Positions 37,017 to 46,234 of a stretch of 64,000 nt of DNA are shown here, piece after piece. A model generated the notes under the pieces. It worked only from the letters and a program-made list of their open reading frames with translations. It was not told the DNA's origin and ran no database searches. The position numbers and the translations under genes were made by a program. The first letter of the stretch is position 1. Every line of letters starts with the position of its first letter. The DNA is from an uncultured Lachnospiraceae bacterium (GTDB lineage: Bacteria > Bacillota > Clostridia > Lachnospirales > Lachnospiraceae): NCBI GenBank assembly GCA_944383325.1, contig CALWPC010000032.1, positions 62,001 through 126,000 of the forward strand, given 5' to 3'.

Positions 37017-37970
37017 ATGAATACAGCAGAAATTCAGGCTCTCGGAAAGCGCCTGACCGACAATCTCAATCAAATCATTGTCGGAAAAGAATCACAAATT
37101 TTTCTGGCCGTTACCACACTGTTTGCCGGCGGACATCTTTTATTCGAGGACATTCCCGGCACAGGGAAAACTATTCTTGCGCGGGGCATCGCCAAATCGG
37201 TGGGCGGTACGTTTTGCCGGATTCAGTTTACACCGGATCTGCTTCCTGCCGATCTCACCGGTATTAATTATTTTAACGTCAAAAAACAAGAATTTGAATT
37301 TCTTCCCGGTCCGGTCTTTGCAAACATTGTCCTGGCCGACGAAATCAACCGGGCAACTCCAAAAACACAATCGGGACTGCTTGAATGTATGGAAGAACGG
37401 CAGGTCACCGTCGACGGCAGGACATACCCTCTCGCCGCCCCCTATATGGTGATCGCCACACAGAATCCGATTGACACCCAGGGCGTTTTCCCTCTTCCGG
37501 AAGCGCAGTTGGACCGGTTTCTGATCCGTCTCTCCCTCGGGTACCCCAATTTTGAATCCGCGGTATCCATACTGAGCACACACGACAGCGCGCGCGTATT
37601 GGAAACGATCTCCCCTGTCGTGTCTATCGAGGAGATTATTCAGGCCCAGGAACGCATTCAGACGATCGGCGTACACGAAGACCTTTTGCGCTACATCGTG
37701 CGGCTGACCGAAGCGACCCGTTCTTTAAACGGCGTCATTCTCGGCGTCAGTCAGCGGGGAAGCCTCGCTCTCCTGCGTTTTTGCAAAGCGTACGCCGCTC
37801 TGAACGGCCGCGATTATATCATCCCCGACGATGTGAAAGCATGTCTGATCCCCGTTTTCTCACATCGGCTCATTTTAAGCAGCAGCGAGCGCATCCATCA
37901 AAACTCTGCCGCGCAGAAGCTGACAGAGCTTTTAAAAACACAGCCGGTTCCGACTGAATATATTGTGTAG
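37017..37970 (+). CDS. MoxR-family AAA ATPase
   Basis: 317 residues. Walker A is EDIPGTGKTILARG, with the MoxR form of the P-loop. NIVLADEINRATPKTQSGLLECMEE is split over Walker B and the following helix (VLADEINR is the core). AAPYMVIATQNP is sensor 1. MoxR ATPases act as chaperones for vWA-containing or DUF58 partners, and the next gene is a DUF58 protein. The start has GGGAGGG 5 bases upstream; a TTG at 36978 is in frame but poorly supported. Confidence 0.93.
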   Translation: MNTAEIQALGKRLTDNLNQIIVGKESQIFLAVTTLFAGGHLLFEDIPGTGKTILARGIAKSVGGTFCRIQFTPDLLPADLTGINYFNVKKQEFEFLPGPVFANIVLADEINRATPKTQSGLLECMEERQVTVDGRTYPLAAPYMVIATQNPIDTQGVFPLPEAQLDRFLIRLSLGYPNFESAVSILSTHDSARVLETISPVVSIEEIIQAQERIQTIGVHEDLLRYIVRLTEATRSLNGVILGVSQRGSLALLRFCKAYAALNGRDYIIPDDVKACLIPVFSHRLILSSSERIHQNSAAQKLTELLKTQPVPTEYIV

Positions 37971-37990
37971 ATGAATGAGGAGGCGTCCGC

Positions 37991-39127
37991 TTGGAACAAT
38001 TACTTTATCAGTTATTTGTGATCTTTGACCGAATTGCGGCGGCTTTTGTCTATATTGTACTGGTCATACTCGTTTTGGCCCTGCTTGCCGCCGCCAGACG
38101 CTACAGCTTAAACCATATTACCTACCGGCGGTATTTTTCCTCGGCAGGCGTATTTGAGGGCGGAGAAGTTTCCCTGATTGAGGAAATCAGCAACCGCTCC
38201 TTTCTGCCGATTTTTCACGTCGATATCGAATCGCGCGTCACACAGCATATTCATCTGCACGGCTACGGACTGCTTGATCCGGACGGCACGCAGCACTTTA
38301 TCAGCCGTTTTGCCATTATGCCGTTTACTACGATCCGGCGCACGCATACCGCTTTGTGCCAGAAACGAGGTTTTTATGAGCTGCACACCGCGCAGACGTA
38401 TTTCTTAAAAAAGGAATATGTATTTGACAGTCATGCGTCTTTATATGTTTACCCGAGACAGTTGGCCCTGCCCGAGCGCCGCTATCTGAGCTGCTATCTT
38501 CAGTCTATGGAAGCTACCAACATACCGATATTGTCCGATCCGTTTTCCTTTGCGGGCATCCGCGAATACCGCGCCGGCGATTCGTTTCACTCGATTAATT
38601 TCAAAGCGACTGCGCGCCACGGCGGACACTTTTATGTCAATCAGACCGACTACATGACCGGAAACCGGCAAATGCTATATCTGAATTTCGAGACCGGCCT
38701 GGATTTTACGACAGACGAGTACAGACAGTATATGGAAACTGCGCTGTCTTACACCTCCTACCTTTTAGAGCGCGCCCTTCGAAACGGCTACGAAATTGGC
38801 TTCTGCGCCAACTGCCTTATGATAGACGGCGCAAAATATCTTCGTTACCCGATGAGCCGCGGGCTTTACAACTACGAAGAAATCCTCAAGCAGCTCGCCT
38901 GCATCCGCATGACGCGCGGCCAGTCTATGGCTTCGCTTCTTCTGATGGACGCACAGGAAAATCTTTCAAATACGGAACTGTTTTTAATGACGCTGACTTC
39001 AGACGACCGCATGGAAAAGGCGATCGAACGTCTCGAAATGCAGGATAACCGCATTCACTTTATCTGGCTGAATGAAGATAAGGAGGTGACCCCGTATGTT
39101 TCGCTCAATCAGGCCTCACTTATGTAA
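37991..39127 (+). CDS. DUF58 domain protein
   Basis: 378 residues. A membrane segment lies at about 12-37, then a soluble region. The DUF58 signature GIREYRAGDSFHSINFKATA is at about 190. A following about 160-residue part is vWA-like but lacks a clear MIDAS motif. The start is TTG (37991), confirmed by GAGGAGG 7 bases upstream. It is the usual partner of MoxR ATPases; function is unknown but often tied to envelope or stress. The gene's end overlaps the next start by 32 bases. Confidence 0.88.
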   Translation: MEQLLYQLFVIFDRIAAAFVYIVLVILVLALLAAARRYSLNHITYRRYFSSAGVFEGGEVSLIEEISNRSFLPIFHVDIESRVTQHIHLHGYGLLDPDGTQHFISRFAIMPFTTIRRTHTALCQKRGFYELHTAQTYFLKKEYVFDSHASLYVYPRQLALPERRYLSCYLQSMEATNIPILSDPFSFAGIREYRAGDSFHSINFKATARHGGHFYVNQTDYMTGNRQMLYLNFETGLDFTTDEYRQYMETALSYTSYLLERALRNGYEIGFCANCLMIDGAKYLRYPMSRGLYNYEEILKQLACIRMTRGQSMASLLLMDAQENLSNTELFLMTLTSDDRMEKAIERLEMQDNRIHFIWLNEDKEVTPYVSLNQASLM

Positions 39128-39794
39128 GCTTTTGTGCGCATTGGCGCTTTTATGCACCGCGTGTCTGATCAGACAGCATCACCCATCGTCTTATTTTTAC
39201 ACGACGATGTTTTTCATACCGATTGCCGGAATTTGGATCTGTTATGAATGTCTGCGTATACTTCTGTATATCGTCAGACCGAAACGCCTGCTGTCAAAAC
39301 TGGCGGGGCGGACGGCTCCTTTTCTGCGAAAATTCAAAATACGCTGGGGCGCTCTGACAAGCCGGCTTTTTGACATTCTGCGCACAACCGTAATTTACCA
39401 GAAACTCGAATATCTGCACTTAAAAGACACCTCGCGGATTACCGGATACCGCGATGAACAAATCAAAAACCGCGATCTGGCAACCCCCGCGGAATATGAA
39501 CTGTCTCCTCTGAAATGGAGACGCTGCAAAACCAACGCCGAACGTGTCCGGGTACTCTATGCAAAATATATTGCCAAAAACCGCAGACAAAAAAAAATAT
39601 TTTCCTACTCGGACACCCCGGTAGAATTACAGCATCAGTGGGGACACGACGTTTATAATGAACTGCTCATCCCCGCATATTACGACGCCCGCTACAATGA
39701 ACATTGCGATATTTCGGATCAGCAGATGACGCAGTTATTAAATGCCGGACAACTACCGGAACAACAACATGCAAAATCAGAAGGAATGAAGTAG
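39096..39794 (+). CDS. Hypothetical membrane protein of MoxR operon
   Basis: 232 residues, not recognised. Membrane segments at about 8-25 and 36-60, then a long basic cytoplasmic part with YQKLEYLHLKDTSRITGYRD and no known motif. The start is marked by AAGGAGG within the DUF58 gene. Usual third genes in such operons encode DUF4129/transglutaminase-like or vWA proteins; this one shows neither, although its position suggests a shared task. A bidirectional terminator follows. Confidence 0.7.
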   Translation: MFRSIRPHLCKLLCALALLCTACLIRQHHPSSYFYTTMFFIPIAGIWICYECLRILLYIVRPKRLLSKLAGRTAPFLRKFKIRWGALTSRLFDILRTTVIYQKLEYLHLKDTSRITGYRDEQIKNRDLATPAEYELSPLKWRRCKTNAERVRVLYAKYIAKNRRQKKIFSYSDTPVELQHQWGHDVYNELLIPAYYDARYNEHCDISDQQMTQLLNAGQLPEQQHAKSEGMK

Positions 39795-39882
39795 TGATGT
39801 TGGAAATTCCGGAAATCATCGGCAGATGCAGACCTTATACACAATAGCTCTGCATATCATGTGTATTGTTCTGGCAGACAAA

Positions 39883-39924
39883 GGGAGCCTGCGCGCGAAC
39901 ACATTCGCGCGCAGGCTCCCTTTT
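39883..39924. terminator. Strong bidirectional terminator
   Basis: Perfect 17-bp stem (39883-39899 with 39904-39920), CACA loop, A-run on the left and T-run on the right. It separates the convergent MoxR operon and the SDR-dehydratase operon. Confidence 0.95.
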
Positions 39925-39944
39925 CCTGTCATCATCAGCCGACA

Positions 39945-40700
39945 CTAAAAGCCGAACGCCAACGCCCCGCCGTCCACCGCGAAATCCTGCCCGGTAATGT
40001 AGGCGGCGCCGTCTCCGATCAGAAAGCGGGCCATTGCCCCCAAATCCGCCGTATCCCCAAAGGCATGCACCGGCATTCTCGACAAAATGGCCGCTTTTCG
40101 CTCATTAGTCATCACCTGTCTGCTCATCTCGCTCGGAAACCATCCTGGCGCAATACTGTTGACACAAATATTATCGTTGGCCCACTCCACCGCAAGCCCC
40201 CTTGTCATTCCGCAGACCGCCGCTTTGCTTGTACAATAGGGAACGACCTCTGAAAAGCCAAGATGAGCGGCCATACTGCTGATATTAATAATCCGGCCTT
40301 TATATTTGCTCTGTTTCAGGTACGGATAACAAAGCTGACAGAGCTGAAACAGACTGCTGACATTCACCTGCAAAATATGTTCGAAATCGTCCATCGGAAA
40401 CTGTTCTGCGCGGCATTTTTTCGTAATTCCCGCGTTGTTTACCAAAAAATCAATGCCGGATTCCCGACCGATCTTTTCGACAATCTCCCCCATGCGCGAA
40501 CGGTCCGATACGTCCCCCTGTACATGAGTGACATTCTCATGACACGGCCCCAACCCGTCATGAACCGCTCCGGTTCTGCTGACTGCATATACATGCGCGC
40601 CTGCCGATGCCAACACATTGGATATGGCGTATCCGATGCCGCTGCTTCCGCCGGTTACAATGCCGGTTCTGCCCTGCAAATCCTGTGTCTGATGTTCCAT
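39945..40700 (-). CDS. SDR family oxidoreductase
   Basis: 251 residues, classical short-chain dehydrogenase. Cofactor motif TGGSSGIGYA near residue 15; NNAGITK; catalytic Ser in INISSMAAH and Tyr-Lys in YCTSKAAV; the C-terminus IGDGAAYITGQDFAVDGG is typical of gluconate/ketoacid dehydrogenase-type SDRs. Start at 40700, with GGGAGG 6 bases upstream, one base after the end of the dehydratase gene. Likely oxidises or reduces a sugar or sugar acid that the neighbouring dehydratase handles (inference). Confidence 0.9.
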   Translation of the reverse strand: MEHQTQDLQGRTGIVTGGSSGIGYAISNVLASAGAHVYAVSRTGAVHDGLGPCHENVTHVQGDVSDRSRMGEIVEKIGRESGIDFLVNNAGITKKCRAEQFPMDDFEHILQVNVSSLFQLCQLCYPYLKQSKYKGRIINISSMAAHLGFSEVVPYCTSKAAVCGMTRGLAVEWANDNICVNSIAPGWFPSEMSRQVMTNERKAAILSRMPVHAFGDTADLGAMARFLIGDGAAYITGQDFAVDGGALAFGF

Positions 40701-40701
40701 T

Positions 40702-41823
40702 TTATCCCTCCCATTTTGCAATCCGGTAACTGTGGCAATTCCGCTCAATCAACTCCCAGTCAAGCTCCGCTCCGACGCCCGGCTCCTCCGGCACCGTGAT
40801 CCGTCCGCCTCGAATCGGAAGATCGCCCTTCATCGGCAGGCGATACTGATCCTCCGGGACAAAGTATTCAAAATATTCGCAATTTCTGATCGCGCAGCTG
40901 ACATGCACATTCACTAAATCCATGTAATTCATCGTTGTCGTATGTATTTCACAGTTCATGCCAAATCCGTCGGCCATATGCGCAATTTTTAGCGTTCCGG
41001 TAATTCCGTCCTTCCAGCTGACATCCGCCCGCACAATATCAGCCGCCCGCTGTGCGATCACCTGGGCGACGCCCCAATGACAGCCCCTCGTCGTCTCCGT
41101 CGCCGCAATCGGTATATCAAGCGCACGGCACAGCTCCGTATATTTATAAAGCTCAAAGTCCCGGAACGGTTCTTCAAACCATTTGTAATGCAGACGTTCT
41201 AACTGACGTCCGACCATGACCGCATCGCCCATAGAATACTCCCCGACCGGATCACTCATCAGAACATAATCTTCTCCGACCGCATCGCGGATTGCCTGAT
41301 GGACTTCCATATCAAACGACACCGGCCCTCCCGGATGCGCCTTATAGCCCGGAATGCCAAGCTGTTTATAGTACAGCGCCTCCTCCACATACTCGTTCAC
41401 CGTACTGTGGAAATTGCCGCTCGCATACACGGGCAGGCTCGTCCTGCACGCGCCGATATATTTGTACAGCGGAAGTCCTGCCGCCTTCGCGCACAAATCC
41501 CAAAGCGCCACATCCACAGGCCCCGGAAGAAACACCGGAAAAAACGCCTCATGGCGGTCTACATTCCACAGCTCATAAAAAATAGCCTCCCGGTCATGCG
41601 GGTCCCGGCCGAGCACAACCGGCGCGATGCTGTCATGCAGATAGCTCTCGCTGACTCCGCCGCTTCTCGCAGCCATACAGGTCGCAACGCCTTCGAGTCC
41701 CGTATCGGTCGTCAGTTTTATGGCAATGACGTCCCAACCCATTTTTGCGCCGCCCTGACGTTTCTCATCAAACAGACAGGTTCCGCGGTCCACCCACCAA
41801 GTCTCAAATTTTGTGACAATCAT
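40702..41823 (-). CDS. Enolase-superfamily sugar-acid dehydratase
   Basis: 373 residues, mandelate racemase/muconate lactonising group. Catalytic motif YKAHPGG has KxH in place of KxK. Metal ligands fit Asp in LMSDPVGEYS, Glu in WFEEPF and Glu in AATETTRG; the catalytic His is in CEIHTTTMNY. This pattern suits acid-sugar dehydratases; the substrate is not determined. The start at 41823 has GGAGA 7-8 bases upstream; an ATG at 41829 is possible. Transcribed with the SDR gene, divergent from a second enolase-superfamily gene. Confidence 0.88.
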   Translation of the reverse strand: MIVTKFETWWVDRGTCLFDEKRQGGAKMGWDVIAIKLTTDTGLEGVATCMAARSGGVSESYLHDSIAPVVLGRDPHDREAIFYELWNVDRHEAFFPVFLPGPVDVALWDLCAKAAGLPLYKYIGACRTSLPVYASGNFHSTVNEYVEEALYYKQLGIPGYKAHPGGPVSFDMEVHQAIRDAVGEDYVLMSDPVGEYSMGDAVMVGRQLERLHYKWFEEPFRDFELYKYTELCRALDIPIAATETTRGCHWGVAQVIAQRAADIVRADVSWKDGITGTLKIAHMADGFGMNCEIHTTTMNYMDLVNVHVSCAIRNCEYFEYFVPEDQYRLPMKGDLPIRGGRITVPEEPGVGAELDWELIERNCHSYRIAKWEG

Positions 41824-41850
41824 ACGCATTCTCCATTTCCTGTTTTTTTC

Positions 41851-41879
41851 ATCATAGCATTGTATTGTGCACAGCGCAA
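41851..41879 (-). promoter_or_regulatory. Promoter of dehydratase-SDR operon
   Basis: Minus strand TTGCGC (41874-41879), 17-base spacer, TATGAT (41851-41856). An 8-bp palindrome TGTGCACA (41866-41873) lies in the spacer and could be an operator. Confidence 0.6.
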
Positions 41880-41975
41880 GAAATTTTCAGACAATATGCT
41901 CGCATTTTCTGCTGCTTTATGGTATGGTAGAAACAGGACATCACACTACATGACCAATTAGAAAGGATGAAGCTT

Positions 41976-43067
41976 ATGAACCAAACAGAGACCAAAATAA
42001 CGGATATTCGCGTCTATCGGGCAGTCAGCCAGATCAGTCAGCCAATCGCGGACGCGACGCACGACATCAGCCAGATCGCATTTTACATACTCGAAGTGGA
42101 AAGTGCCGCCGGCGTCATCGGACAGGGCTATCTGCTCAGCTTTCACTACAGCCCAAACGCTGTGGAAGGCGCGCTGCGCGATTTGAAGCAATTTGTTCTT
42201 GAGCGGGATTACCACATTTATGAAACAGCGCAGATTCAAAAAGATTATGAAACCGAGAGCGAATATTTCGGCATTGTCGGCCTGCAGCGGTGGGCGCTCG
42301 CCACACTCAACGTCGCGCTTTGGGACGCCTGGGCGCGCACGCTCGGACAGCCGATATACCGCCTGTTTGGATGTCACCGTAAGCCGATTCCCGTATATGG
42401 AAGCGGCGGTTGGCTGAGCTACAGCGACGAAGAATTGGTAGAAGAAGTTGTGAATTATAAAAAACGCGGCTTTACGGCCGTCAAAATCAAAGTGGGCAGT
42501 CCTGAAATGGAGCGCGACATCCGCCGCCTCCATCTTGTGCGCGAAGCGGTCGGACCGGACTTAAAAATTATGATGGATGCCAATCAGGGTATGGATGTGC
42601 CAAACGCGGTGAAACTGATTCACAGCGTAGACAAGCTCAATATTTTCTGGTTTGAGGAACCGATTGCAAACACCGATTTCGAAGGCTACGCCACCATTCA
42701 CGCCAAAACACACGTCAGCCTGGCGATGGGTGAGAGAGAATACAGTACGGTGGCGCTGCGTGAGCTGATCGGCCGGCGGGCGCTGGATCTTTGGCAGCCG
42801 GATCTGATCCGCCTCGGCGGCGTGGAAGCCTGGCGCGACAGCGCCGCACTGGCAAACGCCTATCACATCCCCGTGCTTCCGCATTATTATAAGGATTACG
42901 ACGTGCCTCTTCTCGCAACTGTATCAAATCCTTACGGCGCGGAAAGCTTTGACTGGATCGATTCTATCATTGACGAGCCGATGACCATTCAAAACGGTTT
43001 TGCACTCCAACGAGAGGGAAATGGCTGGGGCTTCCGTTTCCTGCACCAATATATGACCGAACAGTAA
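41976..43067 (+). CDS. Mandelate racemase/muconate lactonising-type enzyme
   Basis: 363 residues, second enolase-superfamily protein. KxK motif in AVKIKVGS; metal ligands fit Asp in MMDANQGMD, Glu in WFEEPIAN and Glu in AMGEREY; the His/Asp dyad is likely the DLWQPDLIRLGG and LPHYYKD regions. About 25 percent or less alike by eye to its divergent neighbour, so not a recent duplicate. ATG at 41976 has AAAGGA 9 bases upstream. It may be a racemase or dehydratase in the same sugar-acid route. Confidence 0.88.
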   Translation: MNQTETKITDIRVYRAVSQISQPIADATHDISQIAFYILEVESAAGVIGQGYLLSFHYSPNAVEGALRDLKQFVLERDYHIYETAQIQKDYETESEYFGIVGLQRWALATLNVALWDAWARTLGQPIYRLFGCHRKPIPVYGSGGWLSYSDEELVEEVVNYKKRGFTAVKIKVGSPEMERDIRRLHLVREAVGPDLKIMMDANQGMDVPNAVKLIHSVDKLNIFWFEEPIANTDFEGYATIHAKTHVSLAMGEREYSTVALRELIGRRALDLWQPDLIRLGGVEAWRDSAALANAYHIPVLPHYYKDYDVPLLATVSNPYGAESFDWIDSIIDEPMTIQNGFALQREGNGWGFRFLHQYMTEQ

Positions 43068-43074
43068 CTGCACG

Positions 43075-43117
43075 GAGGGTGTCCCAAAGGTCATGAAAAG
43101 ACCTCAGGGATACCCTC
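43075..43117 (+). repeat. Dispersed hairpin repeat, copy A
   Basis: 43 bp: outer arms 43075-43085 and 43107-43117 pair over 11 bp (one G-T), and inner AGGTC (43088-43092) pairs with GACCT (43100-43104). It is homologous to copies at 44955-44999 and, on the minus strand, 61571-61614. Confidence 0.85.
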
Positions 43118-43210
43118 GCTGTATTCTGCACTGCTTTTTCTGTCCCCCTTTGGCTACATGTTCGCAGAGAGCGTTTTACTTTGCAAATGCGTAATTTGAT
43201 TTTGAATAAA

Positions 43211-43259
43211 CAAAAAGACAGTACAAAAAGCATTCCTGCTCTTTACGCTGTCTTTTTTG
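43211..43259 (+). terminator. Terminator after the forward dehydratase gene
   Basis: CAAAAAGACAG (43211-43221) pairs with CTGTCTTTTTTG (43248-43259), with further pairing of AAAAGCA and TGCTCTTT inside. The T-run fits forward termination; it can also act leftward. Confidence 0.7.
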
Positions 43260-43373
43260 TCTTTACTACAACCCGTAAAGTACGTTCTGTTCGTTGTTTT
43301 TGATCAATTCCTTATGTGTCATTAGCATTACGGTTGATCACCGATACCCTCTCATAAGAATTATATTGATTTG

Positions 43374-43715
43374 CTATTTCCAAATGTTAACACAAAAGCA
43401 CCATCCTAAATTGCAGACTAGCACCATTAAAGAAAAAATATTTATGAGTTTATCCATTTTTTCAGACAAACCTTTCAACACAACACATACAAAAACAATC
43501 ATTGTCAATGGAAGGGCGAAAGGTTGTAACTGAAAATACAGAGAGAGATTTCCATGGACGAGAGCTGCTAACGCTCTAGTCACCCCACACGTTGGGCATT
43601 TTATATTAAACACCGTAAAAATGGGGCAGCGTATATCAAATAAAATATAAATCCCCCATATTACACAAATGACGAAGATGATCTTGAATCTCTTCAGAAT
43701 GTATGTACGCTGCAA
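43374..43715 (-). CDS. DUF2752 family membrane protein
   Basis: 113 residues with three membrane segments (about 10-28, 63-85, 92-110). The DUF2752 signature CPTCGVTRALAALVHGN is exact. Function unknown. A TTG start overlaps the downstream side of the TM2 gene (one-base gap), pointing to coupled translation. Codon use is more A/T-rich than in the neighbouring metabolic genes. Confidence 0.88.
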   Translation of the reverse strand: MQRTYILKRFKIIFVICVIWGIYILFDIRCPIFTVFNIKCPTCGVTRALAALVHGNLSLYFQLQPFALPLTMIVFVCVVLKGLSEKMDKLINIFSLMVLVCNLGWCFCVNIWK

Positions 43716-43716
43716 C

Positions 43717-44058
43717 TCACATTACAAGGGTCATAACTTTGTTGAAGTTAAGTTCTCGTGCCTTTTTCTGAACACCAAACCAGTCAATAATAGTCAGAAT
43801 ACCACAACACCCTGCAGTCAACAGTTTCAGAATTCCTATGCCTGTATCACCTAACATAAATCGATCAATTCCAAGCGTGCCTAAGAAGAGCGAAACAAGC
43901 AATATTGTAGTAGGATCTTTTAACTCGAGCATGGAAACGGTTGAAAACTTATCATCTTCTAATGCAAGTAGTTTTTCCTTTAATATGAACCTTTTTTCTT
44001 CCGGAAAGTACTTCTGATTGGTTACCATATACATGTCCACTTTTTGCTGATCTGCCAT
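43717..44058 (-). CDS. TM2 domain protein
   Basis: 113 residues. The TM2 domain (about 58-105) has LLVSLFLGTLGIDRFMLGDTG and then GILKLLTAGCCGILTIIDWF, two linked membrane helices. A hydrophilic N-terminal part of about 50 residues precedes it. The start at 44058 has GGAGGAA 5-6 bases upstream. In clostridia TM2 and DUF2752 genes are commonly paired; the function of the pair is unknown. Confidence 0.92.
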   Translation of the reverse strand: MADQQKVDMYMVTNQKYFPEEKRFILKEKLLALEDDKFSTVSMLELKDPTTILLVSLFLGTLGIDRFMLGDTGIGILKLLTAGCCGILTIIDWFGVQKKARELNFNKVMTLVM

Positions 44059-44237
44059 AACGGTTCCTCCATTTCTCATAAGTGTACTTTTTGAAATGCA
44101 TTCTTCTGTGCAAATAGTTTTTGTGAAATCGATAACAAACCTTGATTTTCTGCCGTTTTATGGTATAATACAAGAGTATTCTTTTGGTTAGAAAGAATTT
44201 TAAAAAGTACACCTTTCCAAATTATTTCCTTCATTTC

Positions 44238-44843
<606 letters not shown>

Positions 44844-44954
44844 TTATCATCCCTCCATTTTCTTCGCCGTTCTCTGACTACCTCGCTTATGAAAAAGTAA
44901 CCAAAAGCAGTTATGAAACAATGTCTTGACCGCAAATTTCGTGTAAACGAACGA

Positions 44955-44999
44955 AGAGGGTGTCCCTAAAGTCATAACATGTCCTAAGGGATACCCTCT
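44955..44999 (+). repeat. Dispersed hairpin repeat, copy B
   Basis: 45 bp: arms 44955-44967 and 44987-44999 pair over 13 bp (one G-T). It lies in the gap between the resolvase and hemW, in the same orientation as copy A. Confidence 0.85.
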
Positions 45000-45008
45000 C
45001 CGTATATG

Positions 45009-45043
45009 AAAAGGAGAACGGTTTCCACGCCGCTCTCCTTTTT
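45009..45043 (-). terminator. Terminator after hemW
   Basis: AAAGGAGA-type arms around 45009-45020 and 45031-45043 pair over about 11 of 12 bases with an 8-base loop; U-rich on the minus side. It lies 21 bases past the hemW stop. Confidence 0.65.
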
Positions 45044-45063
45044 CCTATATTGTCCGAATGTCC

Positions 45064-46230
45064 TCACTCCAATAGAAACTGCGCCATGCAGAAATTCGCC
45101 AGATCAAATCCGCGCGCAGTCAGGCTTACGCCCTCGTCAGTGACATTCAAAAGTCCCTGCCCCGAAAGCTTGCTTAACACCGGCTCATATACCTGCCTCA
45201 TTTCCCGGCCTGTCTGTGCCCGGAACTGACGAAAACTGACGCCCGCACAACGGCGCAGTCCGAGAAACATCACTTCTTCCATCACTTCTTTTTCTGTCAG
45301 CCTTTGCTGCTGTTCGCACGCAGACTCACCGCATTCTATCCGGCTGCAGTACTGTGAAAGCGAAACCGTATTGCGCATGCGCACATCTGAAAGCAGAGAG
45401 GACGCTCCCAAGCCGAAGCCTATATAATCTTTCCGAAGCCAGTACCCCTCATTATGCCGGCAGACATACCCGGGCCGGCTGTAATTCGAAATTTCATACT
45501 GTGCATATCCGCGTTCCCGTAAAAAACGCCCTGTCCAGTCAATCATTTCCCGCTCCGTTTCCTCAGTCGGAAGCCATCTCGGCGTTTCTCCCCGCGCCCT
45601 GCGCTGTTCATCGGGCGCATACTGTTCATAAAACGGCGTCCCTTCCTCAATAATCAGGCTATAAACCGACAGATGCTCAGGGGCAAGATCTGCAACTGTG
45701 CCAAGCGTCTGCTGCCAGCTCGCCAGTGACTGTCCGGGCAGTCCGCACATTAAATCCACGCTGACGTTCGACGCTCCTAGCTCGCGTGCCTCCCGATAGT
45801 TTTCAACAAACTCTGAAAAGCGGTGAATACGGCCGAGAGCCTTTAGCTCCCGGCCGTGCACCGACTGCAGTCCAAAACTCATCCGATTAATCCCGCTGTC
45901 CAGATATGCGCGAAGCTTTTGCCGGTTAACCGTGCCGGGATTCATCTCGATTGTATGTTCCGCCTCCTTTGCAACTGTAAACAGCGCAAAAATTGTCTCC
46001 ATCACCCGGGCAATCCATTTCTCGCTCACAAATGACGGCGTGCCTCCGCCAAAAAACACAGAAGTCACTTCATACCGGCCGCTCATCTGGTTCGCAAAAC
46101 AGGAAATTTCCTTTAACAGCGCGTTAAAATAGTCATCAATCCCGGAAGGATCAGAGAAGGATAAAAAATCACAATACCGGCATTTTGACACACAAAACGG
46201 CACGTGCACGTAAATTTCCAACGGTTTCAA
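45064..46230 (-). CDS. hemW: Heme chaperone HemW-like radical SAM protein
   Basis: 388 residues. The start is a TTG at 46230 with GGAGGGG 7 bases upstream, inside the 3' end of the P-type ATPase gene; the longer frame (46269) runs into that gene. The radical SAM cluster is VHVPFCVSKCRYCDF; FFGGGTPSFV follows. HemW-type proteins bind heme and insert it into proteins; older annotations call them oxygen-independent coproporphyrinogen oxidase, which needs a further N-terminal Cys not seen here. It is the last gene of the lepA-ATPase-hemW operon. Confidence 0.93.
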   Translation of the reverse strand: MKPLEIYVHVPFCVSKCRYCDFLSFSDPSGIDDYFNALLKEISCFANQMSGRYEVTSVFFGGGTPSFVSEKWIARVMETIFALFTVAKEAEHTIEMNPGTVNRQKLRAYLDSGINRMSFGLQSVHGRELKALGRIHRFSEFVENYREARELGASNVSVDLMCGLPGQSLASWQQTLGTVADLAPEHLSVYSLIIEEGTPFYEQYAPDEQRRARGETPRWLPTEETEREMIDWTGRFLRERGYAQYEISNYSRPGYVCRHNEGYWLRKDYIGFGLGASSLLSDVRMRNTVSLSQYCSRIECGESACEQQQRLTEKEVMEEVMFLGLRRCAGVSFRQFRAQTGREMRQVYEPVLSKLSGQGLLNVTDEGVSLTARGFDLANFCMAQFLLE

Positions 46231-46234
46231 TCCA

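Larger units (their letters stand above)
43068..43373. other. 306-base non-coding gap
   Basis: Holds repeat copy A (43075-43117) and the terminator at 43211-43259. No open frame with a ribosome site or RNA gene was recognised in the remainder. Confidence 0.6.

Noticed and set aside
41299..41961. Forward 220-residue open frame opposite the dehydratase
   Set aside because: Shadow of the KxH dehydratase gene; no ribosome site or motif.
43118..43373. tRNA or small RNA gene in the gap after the second dehydratase
   Set aside because: No cloverleaf or known RNA core could be drawn; only a terminator was found.
44141..44169. Forward promoter TTGATT-16-TATAAT
   Set aside because: It reads toward no forward gene. 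It may be chance in an A/T-rich gap; a weak reverse promoter for the TM2 gene may overlap it.
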